64,000 bases of DNA from DATKFM01 sp046154965 (GCA_046154965.1 JBJXDY010000079.1:1-64000), one strand, 5' to 3'. Counted from the stretch's first letter, positions 17,410 through 26,340 are shown. Numbers and translations are program-made. Notes: generated by a model not told the origin, from the letters alone.

Positions 17410-20145
17410 ATGTGGAGCATCGGCAGCTTTGCCTTCGTCGAACCGCTGATCCTGCTGGCCCTGGCCGGCCTGCCGGTGCTGTGGTGGCTGCTGCGGCAGA
17501 CGCCGCCGGCGCCGCAACGGCTGCGTTTCCCGGCCGTCCGCTTGCTGATCGACCTCATCCCGAAGGAAGAAACGCCCCACCGCACGCCCTGGTGGCTGTT
17601 GCTGTTCCGCATGATCGTGGCGGCGATCCTGATCCTTGCCCTGGCCCATCCGCTGATCAATCCGCTGCAGAATTTCGGCGGCAGCGGGCCGCTGCTGCTG
17701 GCGGTGGACAATGGCTGGGCCGCCGCACCCCGCTGGCAGGAACGCCAGGCCGCCATGAAGGAATGGATCGAGCGGGCCGACCGCCAGGGCCTGCCGGTGC
17801 AGATCCTGGCCACCGCCGTGGGCGGCGACGGCCAGCCGGTCGCCCTGTCCGACGAGATGGCCGGCGGCGAAGCCAGCCGGGTCGCGCAAGGCCTGTCGCC
17901 CCAGCCCTGGCCCACCGACCGCGCCGCGGCGGCAAGGGCGCTGGCCGGCCTGCCGAATGGCGCCGGCTACAATGTCGTCTGGCTGGCCGACGGCGTGTCC
18001 ACCGGCAAGGACGACGCCTCGGCCCCGTTCGCCGACCGGCTGCAGCAGTTGGGCAATGTCACGGTGCTGCGCAATGCGCCCGAAGACCTGGCGCTGCTGC
18101 TGTTGCCGCCGCCGATCGAGCCAGGCGCCTTCGAGTTGCGGGTAGCGCGGCCCGAGGGCAGCCCGGCCCGCAAGATCGCCATCCGCGCCACCGGCCCCGA
18201 CGGCCGGCTGATCGCCCGCGAGGAGATGACCATCGGCGCCGGCGAAACCCTGGCCAAGCATCGCCTGCGTCTGCCGGCGGAGATGCGTAACCGCATCGCG
18301 CGGCTGGACATCGAAGGCCAGAGTTCGGCCGGCGCCGCCATCCTGCTGGATGAAGGCTGGCGCCAGCGGCCGGTCGGCCTGGTCGGCCAGGAGGAAGCCA
18401 GCGCCACGCAGCCCCTGCTGGGCGATCTCTTCTATCTTGAGCGCGCGCTGGCGCCCTATGCCGAGCTGCATCGCGGCAGCATCGATACCCTCGTGCAGGC
18501 GAAGCAGGCGGTCATCGTGCTGGCCGATGTCGGCACGCTCGCCGAGTCCGACCTGCAGAAGTTGAAGATCTGGGTCGACAAGGGCGGCGTCCTGCTGCGC
18601 TTCGCCGGCAACTGGCTGGCGCAAAAGCCGGACGAGTTGCTGCCGGTGCAGCTCCGCGGCACCGAGCGCGCCATGGGCGGCGCCATGTCCTGGTCCGAGC
18701 CGCTGACCTTGTCGGCCTTCCCGCAGCAGAGCCCCTTCGCCGGTCTTGCCGTGCCCGACGACGTGGTGGTGCGCCGGCAGGTGCTGGCCGAACCCGACAT
18801 CAATCTCGGCGACAAGACCTGGGCCCGGCTCTCCGACGGCACGCCGCTGGTCACCGGCGCGCGCCGCGGCGACGGCTGGGTGGTGCTGGTGCATACGACG
18901 GCCAATGCCGACTGGTCGACGCTGGCGCTGTCCGGCCTGTTCGTGCAGATGCTGCAGCGGCTGATCGGCCTCAGCCAGGGGGTGGCCGATACGGAGTCCG
19001 CCGAAGCGATCCCGCCGCTGCAGACGCTGGACGGGTTGGGCCGGCTGGGCACGCCGCCGGCCGCCGCGGTCGCGATCACCGCGAAGGAGATCGAGGCCGG
19101 CGCGATCAGCCCGCGTCATCCCCCCGGCTATTACGGCCGTGGCGATACCAAGCGGGCGCTGAACCTGTCGGCAACCATCAAGGAGCTGAAGCCGCTGCCG
19201 GCCCTGCCGGTGCGCATGCTGCAGACCGGCTATACCAAGGCCGAGGAAATCGACCTCAAATACTGGCTGATCGCCGCCGTGATCGCGCTGTTGGCGGTCG
19301 ATCTCGTCATCTCGCTGGCGCTGCGGGGCCTGCTGCGCCCGCGCCGCCCGGCCAAGGCCGCCGCCGCTTCGCTGCTGCTGGCGCTGACGGCCGGCAGCGC
19401 ATCAGCGCAGGATGACGCCGATGCCTTCGCGCTGAGGGCCGTGAGCCAGACCCATCTCGCCTATGTGCAGACAGGCATTCCCCAGCTTGACGCCACGTCG
19501 CGCGCCGGGATGATCGGGCTCACCTTCATCCTCAACGACCGCACGGCGATCGAAGCCGGCGAGCCGATCGGCGTCGATGTGGAGAGCGACGAGCTGGCGT
19601 TCTTCCCGCTGCTTTACTGGCCGATCTCGCCGGATCAGCCGAGCCTCTCCGACCGCGCGCTGGCCAATCTCAACACCTTCATGAAGAACGGCGGCATCAT
19701 CGTCTTCGACACCCTGGATCAGAACAGCGCCCGCGCATCCGACCCCAACGCCGCCGGTCCGGGCTTGGAGCGGCTGCGCGATCTCGCGGTCAATCTCGAC
19801 ATCCCGCCGCTGGCGCCGGTGCCGCCGGATCACGTGCTGACGCGCTCTTTCTATCTGATGCAGACCTTCCCGGGCCGTTGGGCCGACGGGCAGGTCTGGG
19901 TCGAGGAGGGCCAGGACCGGGTCAATGACGGTGTTTCCAGCGTCATCATCGGCGGCAACGATTGGGCCAGCGCCTGGGCGCTGGACGACAATCAGAAGCC
20001 GATGTTCGTCACCGTGCCCGGCGGCGAGCGGCAGCGCGAGATGTCCTACCGCTTCGGCGTCAACCTCGTCATGTATGCGCTGACGGGCAACTACAAGTCC
20101 GATCAGGTGCATGTGCCGGCGATCCTCGAGAGGCTGGGGCAGTAA
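17410..20145 (+). CDS. BatA-like membrane protein with C-terminal DUF4159 domain
   Basis: 911 residues. The N-terminus has two membrane spans (about 10-30 and 57-80) framing the BatA signature (LRFPAVRLLIDLIPKEETPH), then a long periplasmic-type region with a degenerate VWA-like fold (IVLADVGTLAESDL near 375). Spans near 618-637 and 645-660 precede DUF4159 (about 665-911), which carries FFPLLYWPISPDQPSLSD and GGIIVFDTLDQ. DUF4159 resembles a class I glutamine-amidotransferase-like fold without known activity. Probably a cell-envelope complex component worked on by MoxR and DUF58. Overlaps the next gene (TAATG). Confidence 0.85.
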   Translation: MWSIGSFAFVEPLILLALAGLPVLWWLLRQTPPAPQRLRFPAVRLLIDLIPKEETPHRTPWWLLLFRMIVAAILILALAHPLINPLQNFGGSGPLLLAVDNGWAAAPRWQERQAAMKEWIERADRQGLPVQILATAVGGDGQPVALSDEMAGGEASRVAQGLSPQPWPTDRAAAARALAGLPNGAGYNVVWLADGVSTGKDDASAPFADRLQQLGNVTVLRNAPEDLALLLLPPPIEPGAFELRVARPEGSPARKIAIRATGPDGRLIAREEMTIGAGETLAKHRLRLPAEMRNRIARLDIEGQSSAGAAILLDEGWRQRPVGLVGQEEASATQPLLGDLFYLERALAPYAELHRGSIDTLVQAKQAVIVLADVGTLAESDLQKLKIWVDKGGVLLRFAGNWLAQKPDELLPVQLRGTERAMGGAMSWSEPLTLSAFPQQSPFAGLAVPDDVVVRRQVLAEPDINLGDKTWARLSDGTPLVTGARRGDGWVVLVHTTANADWSTLALSGLFVQMLQRLIGLSQGVADTESAEAIPPLQTLDGLGRLGTPPAAAVAITAKEIEAGAISPRHPPGYYGRGDTKRALNLSATIKELKPLPALPVRMLQTGYTKAEEIDLKYWLIAAVIALLAVDLVISLALRGLLRPRRPAKAAAASLLLALTAGSASAQDDADAFALRAVSQTHLAYVQTGIPQLDATSRAGMIGLTFILNDRTAIEAGEPIGVDVESDELAFFPLLYWPISPDQPSLSDRALANLNTFMKNGGIIVFDTLDQNSARASDPNAAGPGLERLRDLAVNLDIPPLAPVPPDHVLTRSFYLMQTFPGRWADGQVWVEEGQDRVNDGVSSVIIGGNDWASAWALDDNQKPMFVTVPGGERQREMSYRFGVNLVMYALTGNYKSDQVHVPAILERLGQ

Positions 20146-22214
20146 TGCTGAGCCGCATGCAGATCGATTTCTCGCCGCTGCTGCCGCCGGGCGTGCTGCT
20201 GGCGCTGTTCGTTCTTGTCGTGGCGGTGCTGGCGCTGGCGGCGTGGCGCCGGGCGAGCGGGCTGTTGTGGCGCGGCATCGCCGCGGCCTGTCTGTTCGCC
20301 GGCTTGCTCAATCCGTCGCTGGTGTCGGAGGAGCGCAGCTATTTCGACGATGTCGCCGTGATCGTGCTCGATCAGAGCGCCAGCCAGAAGGTCGGCGATC
20401 GGCAGAAGGTCAGCGAGGCGACGCTGGCGGCGCTGCAGGAACAGCTGAAGCAGTATGAAAATCTCGACGTGCGGGTGGTGCGCGCGCCGCTGGATGCCCG
20501 CCGCGGCATGGGCGAGGGCACGCGGCTGTTCGACGCGCTGACCGGCGCCATCGCCGATGTGCCGTCGCGCCGCGTGGCCGGCGCCATCCTGATCACCGAC
20601 GGGCAAATCCACGACGTGCCGGCGACGCTGGCCGAGCTCGGCTTCAAGGCGCCGGTGCATACGCTGCTGACCGGCACCGCTGATGAAGGCGACCGGCGGC
20701 TGTTGATCACCAAGGCGCCGGCCTATGGCATCGTCGACCAGGAGATCCAGCTCAGCCTGCGGGTCGACGATCTCGGCGGCAGCGGCGGCCGCGCCAATGT
20801 CACTCTGTTCCAGGACGGCCAGCCCAAGGACGATATGGTGCTGCCGATCGGCGTCGAGCACGAACTTTCGCTGAAACTCGACCGCGCCGGCCCGACGGTG
20901 CTGGAGTTCAAGGTCGACCGGGGTCCGAAAGAGCTCAGCCTCGCCAACAACAGCGCGGTCACGGTGATCAATGGCGTGCGCGACCGGCTGCGGGTGCTGC
21001 TGATCTCGGGCGATCCCCATCCGGGCGAGCGCACCTGGCGCAACATCCTGAAGTCCGATCCCGCCGTCGATCTCGTGCATTTCACGATCCTGCGGCCGCC
21101 GGAGAAGCAGGACGGCACGCCGATCAACGAGCTGTCGCTGATCGCCTTCCCGATCCGCGAGCTGTTCGAGGTGAAGCTGGACGAATTCGATCTCGTGATC
21201 TTCGACCGCTACCGCCAGCGGGGCGTGCTGCCGCGGGCCTATTTCGACAACATCGCCCAATATGTCGAGGCCGGCGGCGCGCTGCTGGATGCCGCCGGGG
21301 CCGGCACCGAGGGTGCGCTGGGCCTGACGCTGTCGCCGCTGCAGGCGGTGCTGCCGGCGGAGCCCAGCGGCCAGGTGATCGAGGCCGGTTTCCGGCCGCA
21401 ACTGACCGCCGCCGGCAAAAAGCATCCGGTCACCGCCGGACTCGACGGCGGGCGCGGCGACAAGCCCAGCTGGGGCCGCTGGTTCCGCCTGATCCAGGGC
21501 AGCGCCTTGCGCGGCGTCACCGTCATGAGCGGCACTGACGATGCGCCGCTGCTGATCCTCGACCGGGTCGGCGAAGGGCGCGTGGCCCAGTTGATGAGCG
21601 ATCAGATCTGGCTCTGGTCCCGCGGCTTCGAGGGCGGCGGGCCGCAGGCCGAGCTGCTGCGCCGCATCGCCCACTGGCTGATGAAGGAGCCGGAGCTGGA
21701 GGAAGAGGATCTCCGCGCCGTGGTCATCGACGGCCGGCTGGAGATTGCCCGCCGCAGCCTGGGCGAGCAGCCGAAGCAGGTGGACGTCACCACGCCGTCG
21801 GGGGAGGAGAAACAGGTCGCTCTCGCCGCCGACGATAGCGGCCGCGCCACCGGCGCCATCCCAGCCGAGGAGGATGGCCTCTATCGGGTGAGCGACGGCA
21901 CGCGCACCGCCTTTGCCGCCAGCGGCGACCTCAATCCCGTGGAGATGGCCGACCTGCGCTCCACCGAAACCGTCCTGGAGCCGCTGGCCGAGGCCTCGGA
22001 CGGCGGCATCTTCCGTCTGGCCGAGGGCGGCCTGCCGCAGATCCGCCGGGTGCGGGCCGACCGCGACACCGCCGGCTCGGGCTGGCTCGGCCTCAAGGCC
22101 AACGAGGATCACATCGTCACCGGCGTCGACCAGCTGCCGCTGCTGCCGGCGATCCTGCTGCTGCTGCTGGGCCTGGGCATGACCGTCGCCGCCTGGTGGC
22201 GGGAGAGCCGGTAG
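20145..22214 (+). CDS. Large membrane protein with VWA-like and glutamine-amidotransferase-like regions
   Basis: 689 residues from ATG 20145, which overlaps the preceding stop; an in-frame Met four codons later is an alternative. Two N-terminal membrane spans (about 13-32 and 42-58), then VIVLDQSASQKVGD, a VWA MIDAS-like D-x-S-x-S. The middle reads LLISGDPHPGERTWRNILKS and a segment like class I amidotransferase folds (FDRYRQRGVLPRAYFDNIAQ). One C-terminal span lies at about 666-686. It ends the MoxR operon. No enzyme activity is claimed for relatives; the layout suggests an envelope complex with the 17410 product. Confidence 0.82.
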   Translation: MLSRMQIDFSPLLPPGVLLALFVLVVAVLALAAWRRASGLLWRGIAAACLFAGLLNPSLVSEERSYFDDVAVIVLDQSASQKVGDRQKVSEATLAALQEQLKQYENLDVRVVRAPLDARRGMGEGTRLFDALTGAIADVPSRRVAGAILITDGQIHDVPATLAELGFKAPVHTLLTGTADEGDRRLLITKAPAYGIVDQEIQLSLRVDDLGGSGGRANVTLFQDGQPKDDMVLPIGVEHELSLKLDRAGPTVLEFKVDRGPKELSLANNSAVTVINGVRDRLRVLLISGDPHPGERTWRNILKSDPAVDLVHFTILRPPEKQDGTPINELSLIAFPIRELFEVKLDEFDLVIFDRYRQRGVLPRAYFDNIAQYVEAGGALLDAAGAGTEGALGLTLSPLQAVLPAEPSGQVIEAGFRPQLTAAGKKHPVTAGLDGGRGDKPSWGRWFRLIQGSALRGVTVMSGTDDAPLLILDRVGEGRVAQLMSDQIWLWSRGFEGGGPQAELLRRIAHWLMKEPELEEEDLRAVVIDGRLEIARRSLGEQPKQVDVTTPSGEEKQVALAADDSGRATGAIPAEEDGLYRVSDGTRTAFAASGDLNPVEMADLRSTETVLEPLAEASDGGIFRLAEGGLPQIRRVRADRDTAGSGWLGLKANEDHIVTGVDQLPLLPAILLLLLGLGMTVAAWWRESR

Positions 22215-22622
22215 CTCCGGCCAACGGCGAATTGGCGCAATTTCCGCGCATTTTTCCCATGGGTAGCCTGCTGATCGGCAAGGGAAAAGACCGAAGAGTC
22301 GCTGATTCCCAGGGACCCTGAATTTCGGGAACGATGCCATGCAAGGGAATCCCGCTGCGGTCTCGCATGCGGGTTCGATGCAGCCGAGCACGATGGCCGA
22401 CGCCGGATGCGGGCAGACGGCATGCGATGTTCCGATAGGTGATGTCGGGGACTTGGGGGGCGCGGCACCTGCCGCGCACCGTCTCATTACGATGGCAGAA
22501 GGCGCTGAAATGTCAAGAAAATTATCCTAGACAAAAGCTGACTCACGCGCAGGCGCGAAGCCGCGGAGAAGAATGTCGAACTGCTGTTTTCATTTGCTGT
22601 CTGCTCCGCGTGCCGCAACCCT
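22215..22622. other. Non-coding stretch after the MoxR operon
   Basis: About 400 bases without a convincing gene. Short frames at 22339-22530 lack a ribosome binding site and family features. Visible structure: a perfect inverted repeat GCGCGGCA-CC-TGCCGCGC at 22460-22477 and a locally AT-rich patch at about 22508-22545. No T-run follows the repeat. Possibly an untranslated RNA or decayed DNA; nothing stronger can be said. Confidence 0.35.
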
Positions 22623-22656
22623 GAAAACGAAACGCGGCGCCGAAGATGGCGCCGCG
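22623..22656 (-). terminator. Rho-independent terminator of the 119-aa secreted protein gene
   Basis: A perfect nine-base-pair stem (22633-22641 with 22648-22656, loop of six) is followed on the minus strand by TTTCGTTTTC. It lies 27 bases after the stop of the gene at 22683-23042. Confidence 0.7.
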
Positions 22657-22682
22657 CTATTGGATGTCAGGACGCTAGGGAT

Positions 22683-23042
22683 CTAGAGGACCGGCAGCAG
22701 CTCCTGCTCGAACAGGGTGCGGTATTCGCCGACCTTGTCGCTTTTGCAGCCCCATTTCGTCACCAGCTCATAGGCGTTGGATTTCGCCAGCTCGATCAGA
22801 TGCAGCCGCTCGCCGGCGCCGATCTGGTTGTTGATGCGCTGATCGATGTAGGTCGCCATGTGCGACTGCTCGGTGCCGTTGAACACCTTCTCCTCGCATT
22901 TGGCCGTCACGGCGATCGCCTGGTGATAGCGCAGATAGGTATCCTTCGTCGCCTGGTCCTGTGCCGCCGCCGGCGAGGCCAGCGCGGCGACGGCGGACAG
23001 CACACCCGCCGCCAGGAAACCGCGAACCGAAACTTGCTTCAT
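22683..23042 (-). CDS. Small secreted protein of unknown function (119 aa)
   Basis: 119 residues from ATG 23042 with AAGGAG nine bases before it. A clear signal peptide (residues 1-28: positive start MKQVSVRG, hydrophobic core, cleavage after AAAQ-like site) leaves a mature protein of about 90 residues. It has three cysteine-poor helical segments with KCEEKVFNGT and a single later Cys in KWGCKSDKVGEYR, so two cysteines could form one periplasmic disulfide. No family recognised. It is monocistronic, with a strong terminator behind it and the PEP mutase-family gene divergent in front. Confidence 0.75.
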   Translation of the reverse strand: MKQVSVRGFLAAGVLSAVAALASPAAAQDQATKDTYLRYHQAIAVTAKCEEKVFNGTEQSHMATYIDQRINNQIGAGERLHLIELAKSNAYELVTKWGCKSDKVGEYRTLFEQELLPVL

Positions 23043-23214
23043 AGCCGAACTCCTTAATGAATGTGGGCCTGAGACGCGCCCGGGGAGAAACGCCCGCAGC
23101 AGCCGAAGGTTCCCGCCGGATATCCCGGTGCGTTGCGAGCTTGGCCTGCCTTGGGTACCGTCGCAAGAGGGCAAAATCGCGGCAGGCGCCGCCGCCCTTT
23201 TCGGGAGGCCAGCG

Positions 23215-24123
23215 ATGAACCGGACCAGCAGATTCCGCCAGATGATCGAAGCGCCGGAGATCCTGGTCCTGCCGGGGGTGCATGACGCGCTGTCGCTGCG
23301 CATCGCCGAGCAGGCGGGCTTCCTGGCGGTCACCTGCGGCGGCTACAGCGCCACGGCCGGCCTGCTGGGCCAGCCCGACGTCGCCCAGCTCACCATGACC
23401 GAGATGGCGGAGATGTATGCGCGGCTCTGCGACTCCACCGAGCTGCCGCTGTTCGCCGATGCCGACACCGGCTATGGCAACACCACAAATGCGGCGCGGA
23501 CGATGCGCGCCTATGAGCGCGCCGGCGTCGCCGGCCTGTTCATCGAGGACCAGGTATCGCCCAAGCGCTGCGGCCATATGGAGGGCAAACGGGTGGTGCC
23601 GGCGGCGGAGATGGTGGCGAAGCTGAAGGCGGCGCTGGATGCGCGGGTGGATGCCGACCTGATCATTTGCGCGCGCACCGATGCGCGGGCGGTGCATGGC
23701 CTGAGCGAGGCGATCGACCGCGCCCAGCTCTACCGCGAGGCCGGCGCCGACCTGCTGTTCGTGGAGGCGCCGCTCACCGTGGAGGAGATGCGGCGCGTCT
23801 GCTCGGAGATCCCCGCCCCCTGCCTCGCCAACAACATCGAAGGCGGCCGCACGCCGATCCTGTCGGCGCGGCAACTGGAGGAGATGGGATATGCCACCGT
23901 CACCTGGCCGGTCAGCGCCTGCTACACCATGGCGAAGGCGCTGCGGGAAACCTACGCCGCCCTGCTGCGCGACGGGCATACGAACAACGTGCGCGACCGC
24001 ATGGTGGATTTCGAGGCGTTTAACAACCTGATCGGCCTGCCGCAAGTGCGCGAGGCGGAGGCGGCGTATGACGAGTATGCGCGGGAGATGCTGGAGATGG
24101 GGGAGCGGACGGAGACGAGTTAG
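23215..24123 (+). CDS. Isocitrate lyase/PEP mutase-family enzyme (oxaloacetate decarboxylase-like)
   Basis: 302 residues from ATG 23215 behind GGGAGG. The frame opens earlier, but the family starts here. A TIM-barrel enzyme with the metal-binding segment DADTGYGN and the superfamily signature K-R-C-G-H in SPKRCGHMEGK. Next, CARTDAR and a C-terminal helix-swap tail. The superfamily includes isocitrate lyase, methylisocitrate lyase, PEP mutase, oxaloacetate decarboxylase and 2,3-dimethylmalate lyase. Most relatives of this length and motif set act on 2-methyl- or 2-oxo-dicarboxylates; the exact substrate is open. No pathway neighbours nearby. Confidence 0.88.
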   Translation: MNRTSRFRQMIEAPEILVLPGVHDALSLRIAEQAGFLAVTCGGYSATAGLLGQPDVAQLTMTEMAEMYARLCDSTELPLFADADTGYGNTTNAARTMRAYERAGVAGLFIEDQVSPKRCGHMEGKRVVPAAEMVAKLKAALDARVDADLIICARTDARAVHGLSEAIDRAQLYREAGADLLFVEAPLTVEEMRRVCSEIPAPCLANNIEGGRTPILSARQLEEMGYATVTWPVSACYTMAKALRETYAALLRDGHTNNVRDRMVDFEAFNNLIGLPQVREAEAAYDEYAREMLEMGERTETS

Positions 24124-24224
24124 CCTGCGGGACCGAGCCCGGCGGCCCATTCACTCAATCCGAGCCTGGAACCCCGTGGACGGCCGGGCTATGATTGGGG
24201 CCGGATCCCTTCAGGAGAATTCCC

Positions 24225-24359
24225 ATGGCCAAAGGTCAACAGCGCAGCAACCGTGAAAAGAAGAAGCCGAAGCAGGCGAAAAAGGCGGCGGCTTCCTCGA
24301 CGCCGTATACCGTCGCGTCGGTGACTTCAACCGCCACTCCGCCGGGAAAGAAGAAGTAG
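24225..24359 (+). CDS. Small lysine-rich conserved protein (44 aa)
   Basis: 44 residues beginning MAKGQQRSNREKKKPK and ending PPGKKK. AGGAG precedes the ATG by eight bases. About 30 percent lysine in two clusters separated by a serine/threonine/alanine-rich middle. Very similar short MAKGQ-x-R-S-N-xE-x-KKPK proteins occur widely in proteobacteria without known function, so I treat this as real. Likely nucleic-acid or ribosome associated, by composition only. Confidence 0.65.
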   Translation: MAKGQQRSNREKKKPKQAKKAAASSTPYTVASVTSTATPPGKKK

Positions 24360-24480
24360 CCGCCGGGTCCGATCGGCCGGCTGATACGAACTGGATGAGA
24401 GCCGACCGCCGGCGATGCGACGGTGCCTGAGAATACGACAGCGCGCATGACTGTTGAACGCTCGTCGGTCAGTCCCGCAC

Positions 24481-25128
24481 TCAATTCTCCACGGCCACGC
24501 CGATCACGATGAGAACGTCGTAGTCCTGCTTGTTGCAGCCCTCGACCGGCGGCATCGGTCCGCCAGGAGCGACTGGAAAAGAGGCCATCTGCGCTTTGGC
24601 GGGAGAGCAGGAATTGCCGCTCGCCGCCGGTGTGTAGCGTGCCGAGCGGCAGCGCAAATGCGTTACATCATAAAGCGTGGCGCCTCTGTCCAGTTCCCAA
24701 TGCTGGACACCGTCATTGCCTTTGGGGTGAACAGTCAGAACGGCCGTCGCCGCGCGGCCGCCGGTGACGACGTATCTGCCGGGAGGAAGCGGGAACTCTG
24801 GCTGCTCCATGATGAGGCCATGCTCCTCCAGCCACCAATCCGCGCCGTCGAACTGCCACTGAGCCGGCGCGGTGCCCCCTTCGGCCTTCAATGTCTCGTA
24901 GCTGCTTAGCTCTACGCCCCGCGGCCCCGGATCCAGGCGCCAAAGACCCCAGGATTCAGCGCCGGCGCCGGCGCTCGCGCCGGGATCGCCCAGCGCCGCG
25001 ATGTATTGCGCCGGAATCGGCTTGAACGTCGTTTCGGCATCGGCATGCGCCGGCAGCATGAGCAGACCGATCGACAGCAGTACGCCGCCCGTGAACCGCC
25101 TTGTTTCGCGCAGGGCCGGCGAGATCAT
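24481..25128 (-). CDS. Secreted protein of unknown function (215 aa)
   Basis: 215 residues from ATG 25128, preceded by GGAG. Signal peptide at about 1-32 (RRFTGGVLLSIGLLMLPAHADA). The mature part has tryptophan-rich segments (ESWGLWRLDPGPRG, WQFDGADWWLEEHGL), a predicted beta-strand region FPLPPGRYVVTGG and two cysteines in LRCRSARYTPAASGNSCSP plus a later VEGCNKQDYDV, close to the end. No family recognised. It lies alone between the lysine-rich protein gene and the exonuclease relic. Confidence 0.7.
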   Translation of the reverse strand: MISPALRETRRFTGGVLLSIGLLMLPAHADAETTFKPIPAQYIAALGDPGASAGAGAESWGLWRLDPGPRGVELSSYETLKAEGGTAPAQWQFDGADWWLEEHGLIMEQPEFPLPPGRYVVTGGRAATAVLTVHPKGNDGVQHWELDRGATLYDVTHLRCRSARYTPAASGNSCSPAKAQMASFPVAPGGPMPPVEGCNKQDYDVLIVIGVAVEN

Positions 25129-25238
25129 CTGTCATTCTCCGTATGTCATTCTCAGAAGCAATTTCCGCCTTTGCCGGCGTCCGCCGGACAAGCGGCTGGT
25201 TGAGCAGAGATTGCCACCCTGGGCGGGCATAGGCAATT

Positions 25239-25412
25239 TCAAGCTAGGCGCCAAGCGCCGCCCCTGCCGCCGCAGCGGCGGATCGACTTCGCCAATGCGT
25301 GGTAGGCGCGATGGGCGAACGAATCGCCATCGGTCACCAGCAGCGGCCGCTTGGCGGCCGCGCGGCTTTTAGGCGGCTGTGTTGCGGCGACCGTCGCCGC
25401 GGGCTTGCTCCC
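25239..25412 (-). pseudogene. Remnant of a 5'-3' exonuclease gene (N-terminal fragment)
   Basis: On the minus strand one frame reads AKRPLLVTDGDSFAHRAY followed by HALAKSIRR (core 25275-25352) and then stops at 25239. DGDSFAHRAYHAL-x-KSIRR is the hallmark N-terminus of alphaproteobacterial stand-alone 5'-3' exonucleases related to the DNA polymerase I N-domain, which normally run past 250 residues. Here only about 45 residues survive, with no start codon in a proper context and no continuation in any frame to 25200. A broken remnant; not expected to be functional. Confidence 0.6.
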
Positions 25413-25413
25413 C

Positions 25414-26199
25414 TCAGGCGGGCACCAGCGTCGACGGCTCCACCACCTGCAGCGCCAGGAAGCGCGATGGCGGCTTGGCGGCGCTGAAGATCGGCGGCTT
25501 CGGCGCGGTCTGACGGGCGCGGGCCTTGGGCTGGCGCAGCGCATCGTGCAGCAAGTCGCGCTGGGCGTTGCTGATGATCTTCATGAAGCTCCCGGGCTTT
25601 ACCTTGCGGTGCATCTGCAAGCCGGCAAGCGACATGGCGCGCAGGTAGAACAGGGTCTCGCGGGCCACCGTGTAGAACGCCTTGTCCTGGGGCGATTCCG
25701 GCTCAAGCCGCTGGATCTTTGCCGACAGCGTCAGCTCGGCATCGCTTTCGGCGACGTTCTCGAACAGCCGGTAGAGCTGGCCGGCAATGCGGGCGGCGCA
25801 TTCGCTGTCGAGCCGGTCGAGATTGCGTCCTTCGATATTGAGGCCGACATGGACGCAGGCGCCCAGCAGGCGCGCCTGGCCGTCGAGGGTATCAAATTCG
25901 GTCTCCGCGGGAACGATGAGCAGATCCTGTTCGGGGTCATAGGTCGCCCGCTCGGTCTTCTCATCGATGCGCAGACGGACCGCGTATTGCACCTGCCGGT
26001 GATTCACGCCGTTCCATTTGCGCGTGCCGCCCGTGGGCAGCCCTTCGATCGCGGCTGCCGTTTCGGCGAAGAAGTTGCGGTGAATCGGCGCGGTGCCGAT
26101 TGCAAAAGAAATCGTGCGGCAGGACGGGCGGCGCACCAGCGCGGCCAGTCGCTGACGATAGCGCGTCGTGCGCAGCTCCTCGACATAAGCGTTAGCCAT
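25414..26199 (-). CDS. Conserved-looking protein of unknown function (261 aa)
   Basis: 261 residues, no signal peptide or membrane span. The N-terminal half contains GTAPIHRNFFAETAAAIEGL, then a strand-rich stretch (VQYAVRLRIDEKTERATYDP; EQDLLIVPAETEFDTLDGQA) and RLLGACVHVGLNIEGRN. That order (strand, YDPEQDLLIVP, helix with a His) loosely resembles zincin-type metalloprotease layouts, but no HExxH is present, so catalysis is doubtful. The tail from about 225 is Lys/Arg/Ala/Pro rich. No family recognised. Two AT-rich inverted repeats upstream (26255-26269, 26341-26361) may control it. Confidence 0.7.
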   Translation of the reverse strand: MANAYVEELRTTRYRQRLAALVRRPSCRTISFAIGTAPIHRNFFAETAAAIEGLPTGGTRKWNGVNHRQVQYAVRLRIDEKTERATYDPEQDLLIVPAETEFDTLDGQARLLGACVHVGLNIEGRNLDRLDSECAARIAGQLYRLFENVAESDAELTLSAKIQRLEPESPQDKAFYTVARETLFYLRAMSLAGLQMHRKVKPGSFMKIISNAQRDLLHDALRQPKARARQTAPKPPIFSAAKPPSRFLALQVVEPSTLVPA

Positions 26200-26254
26200 G
26201 ACATTCCTCCGGTTTTCTTAACGCCTGCCCCGAGCCTTGGCGCGGGTGCAGTCT

Positions 26255-26269
26255 TATTTGATTCAAATA
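26255..26269. promoter_or_regulatory. AT-rich palindrome, possible operator
   Basis: TATTTGA-T-TCAAATA, a perfect seven-base inverted repeat around one base, 56 bases upstream of the start of the 25414-26199 gene. A TATATT -10-like hexamer on the minus strand (26271-26266) overlaps it. Such a site in GC-rich DNA suggests a repressor or activator target; the protein is unknown. Confidence 0.4.
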
Positions 26270-26340
26270 TAGTCGATCACGCGCCGGATCACTAGCGCGC
26301 TCTGGCGCCGTGCAGCAGAAAACCCCGATTTTGTTGGGGA

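Noticed and set aside
16456..19119. Long minus-strand open frame opposite the DUF58/DUF4159 genes
   Set aside because: Glutamine/arginine/glycine-rich shadow of real plus-strand genes; no recognisable motif.
20103..22487. Long minus-strand open frame opposite the 20145 gene
   Set aside because: Same pattern: a repeat-like composition produced by GC-rich third positions on the other strand.
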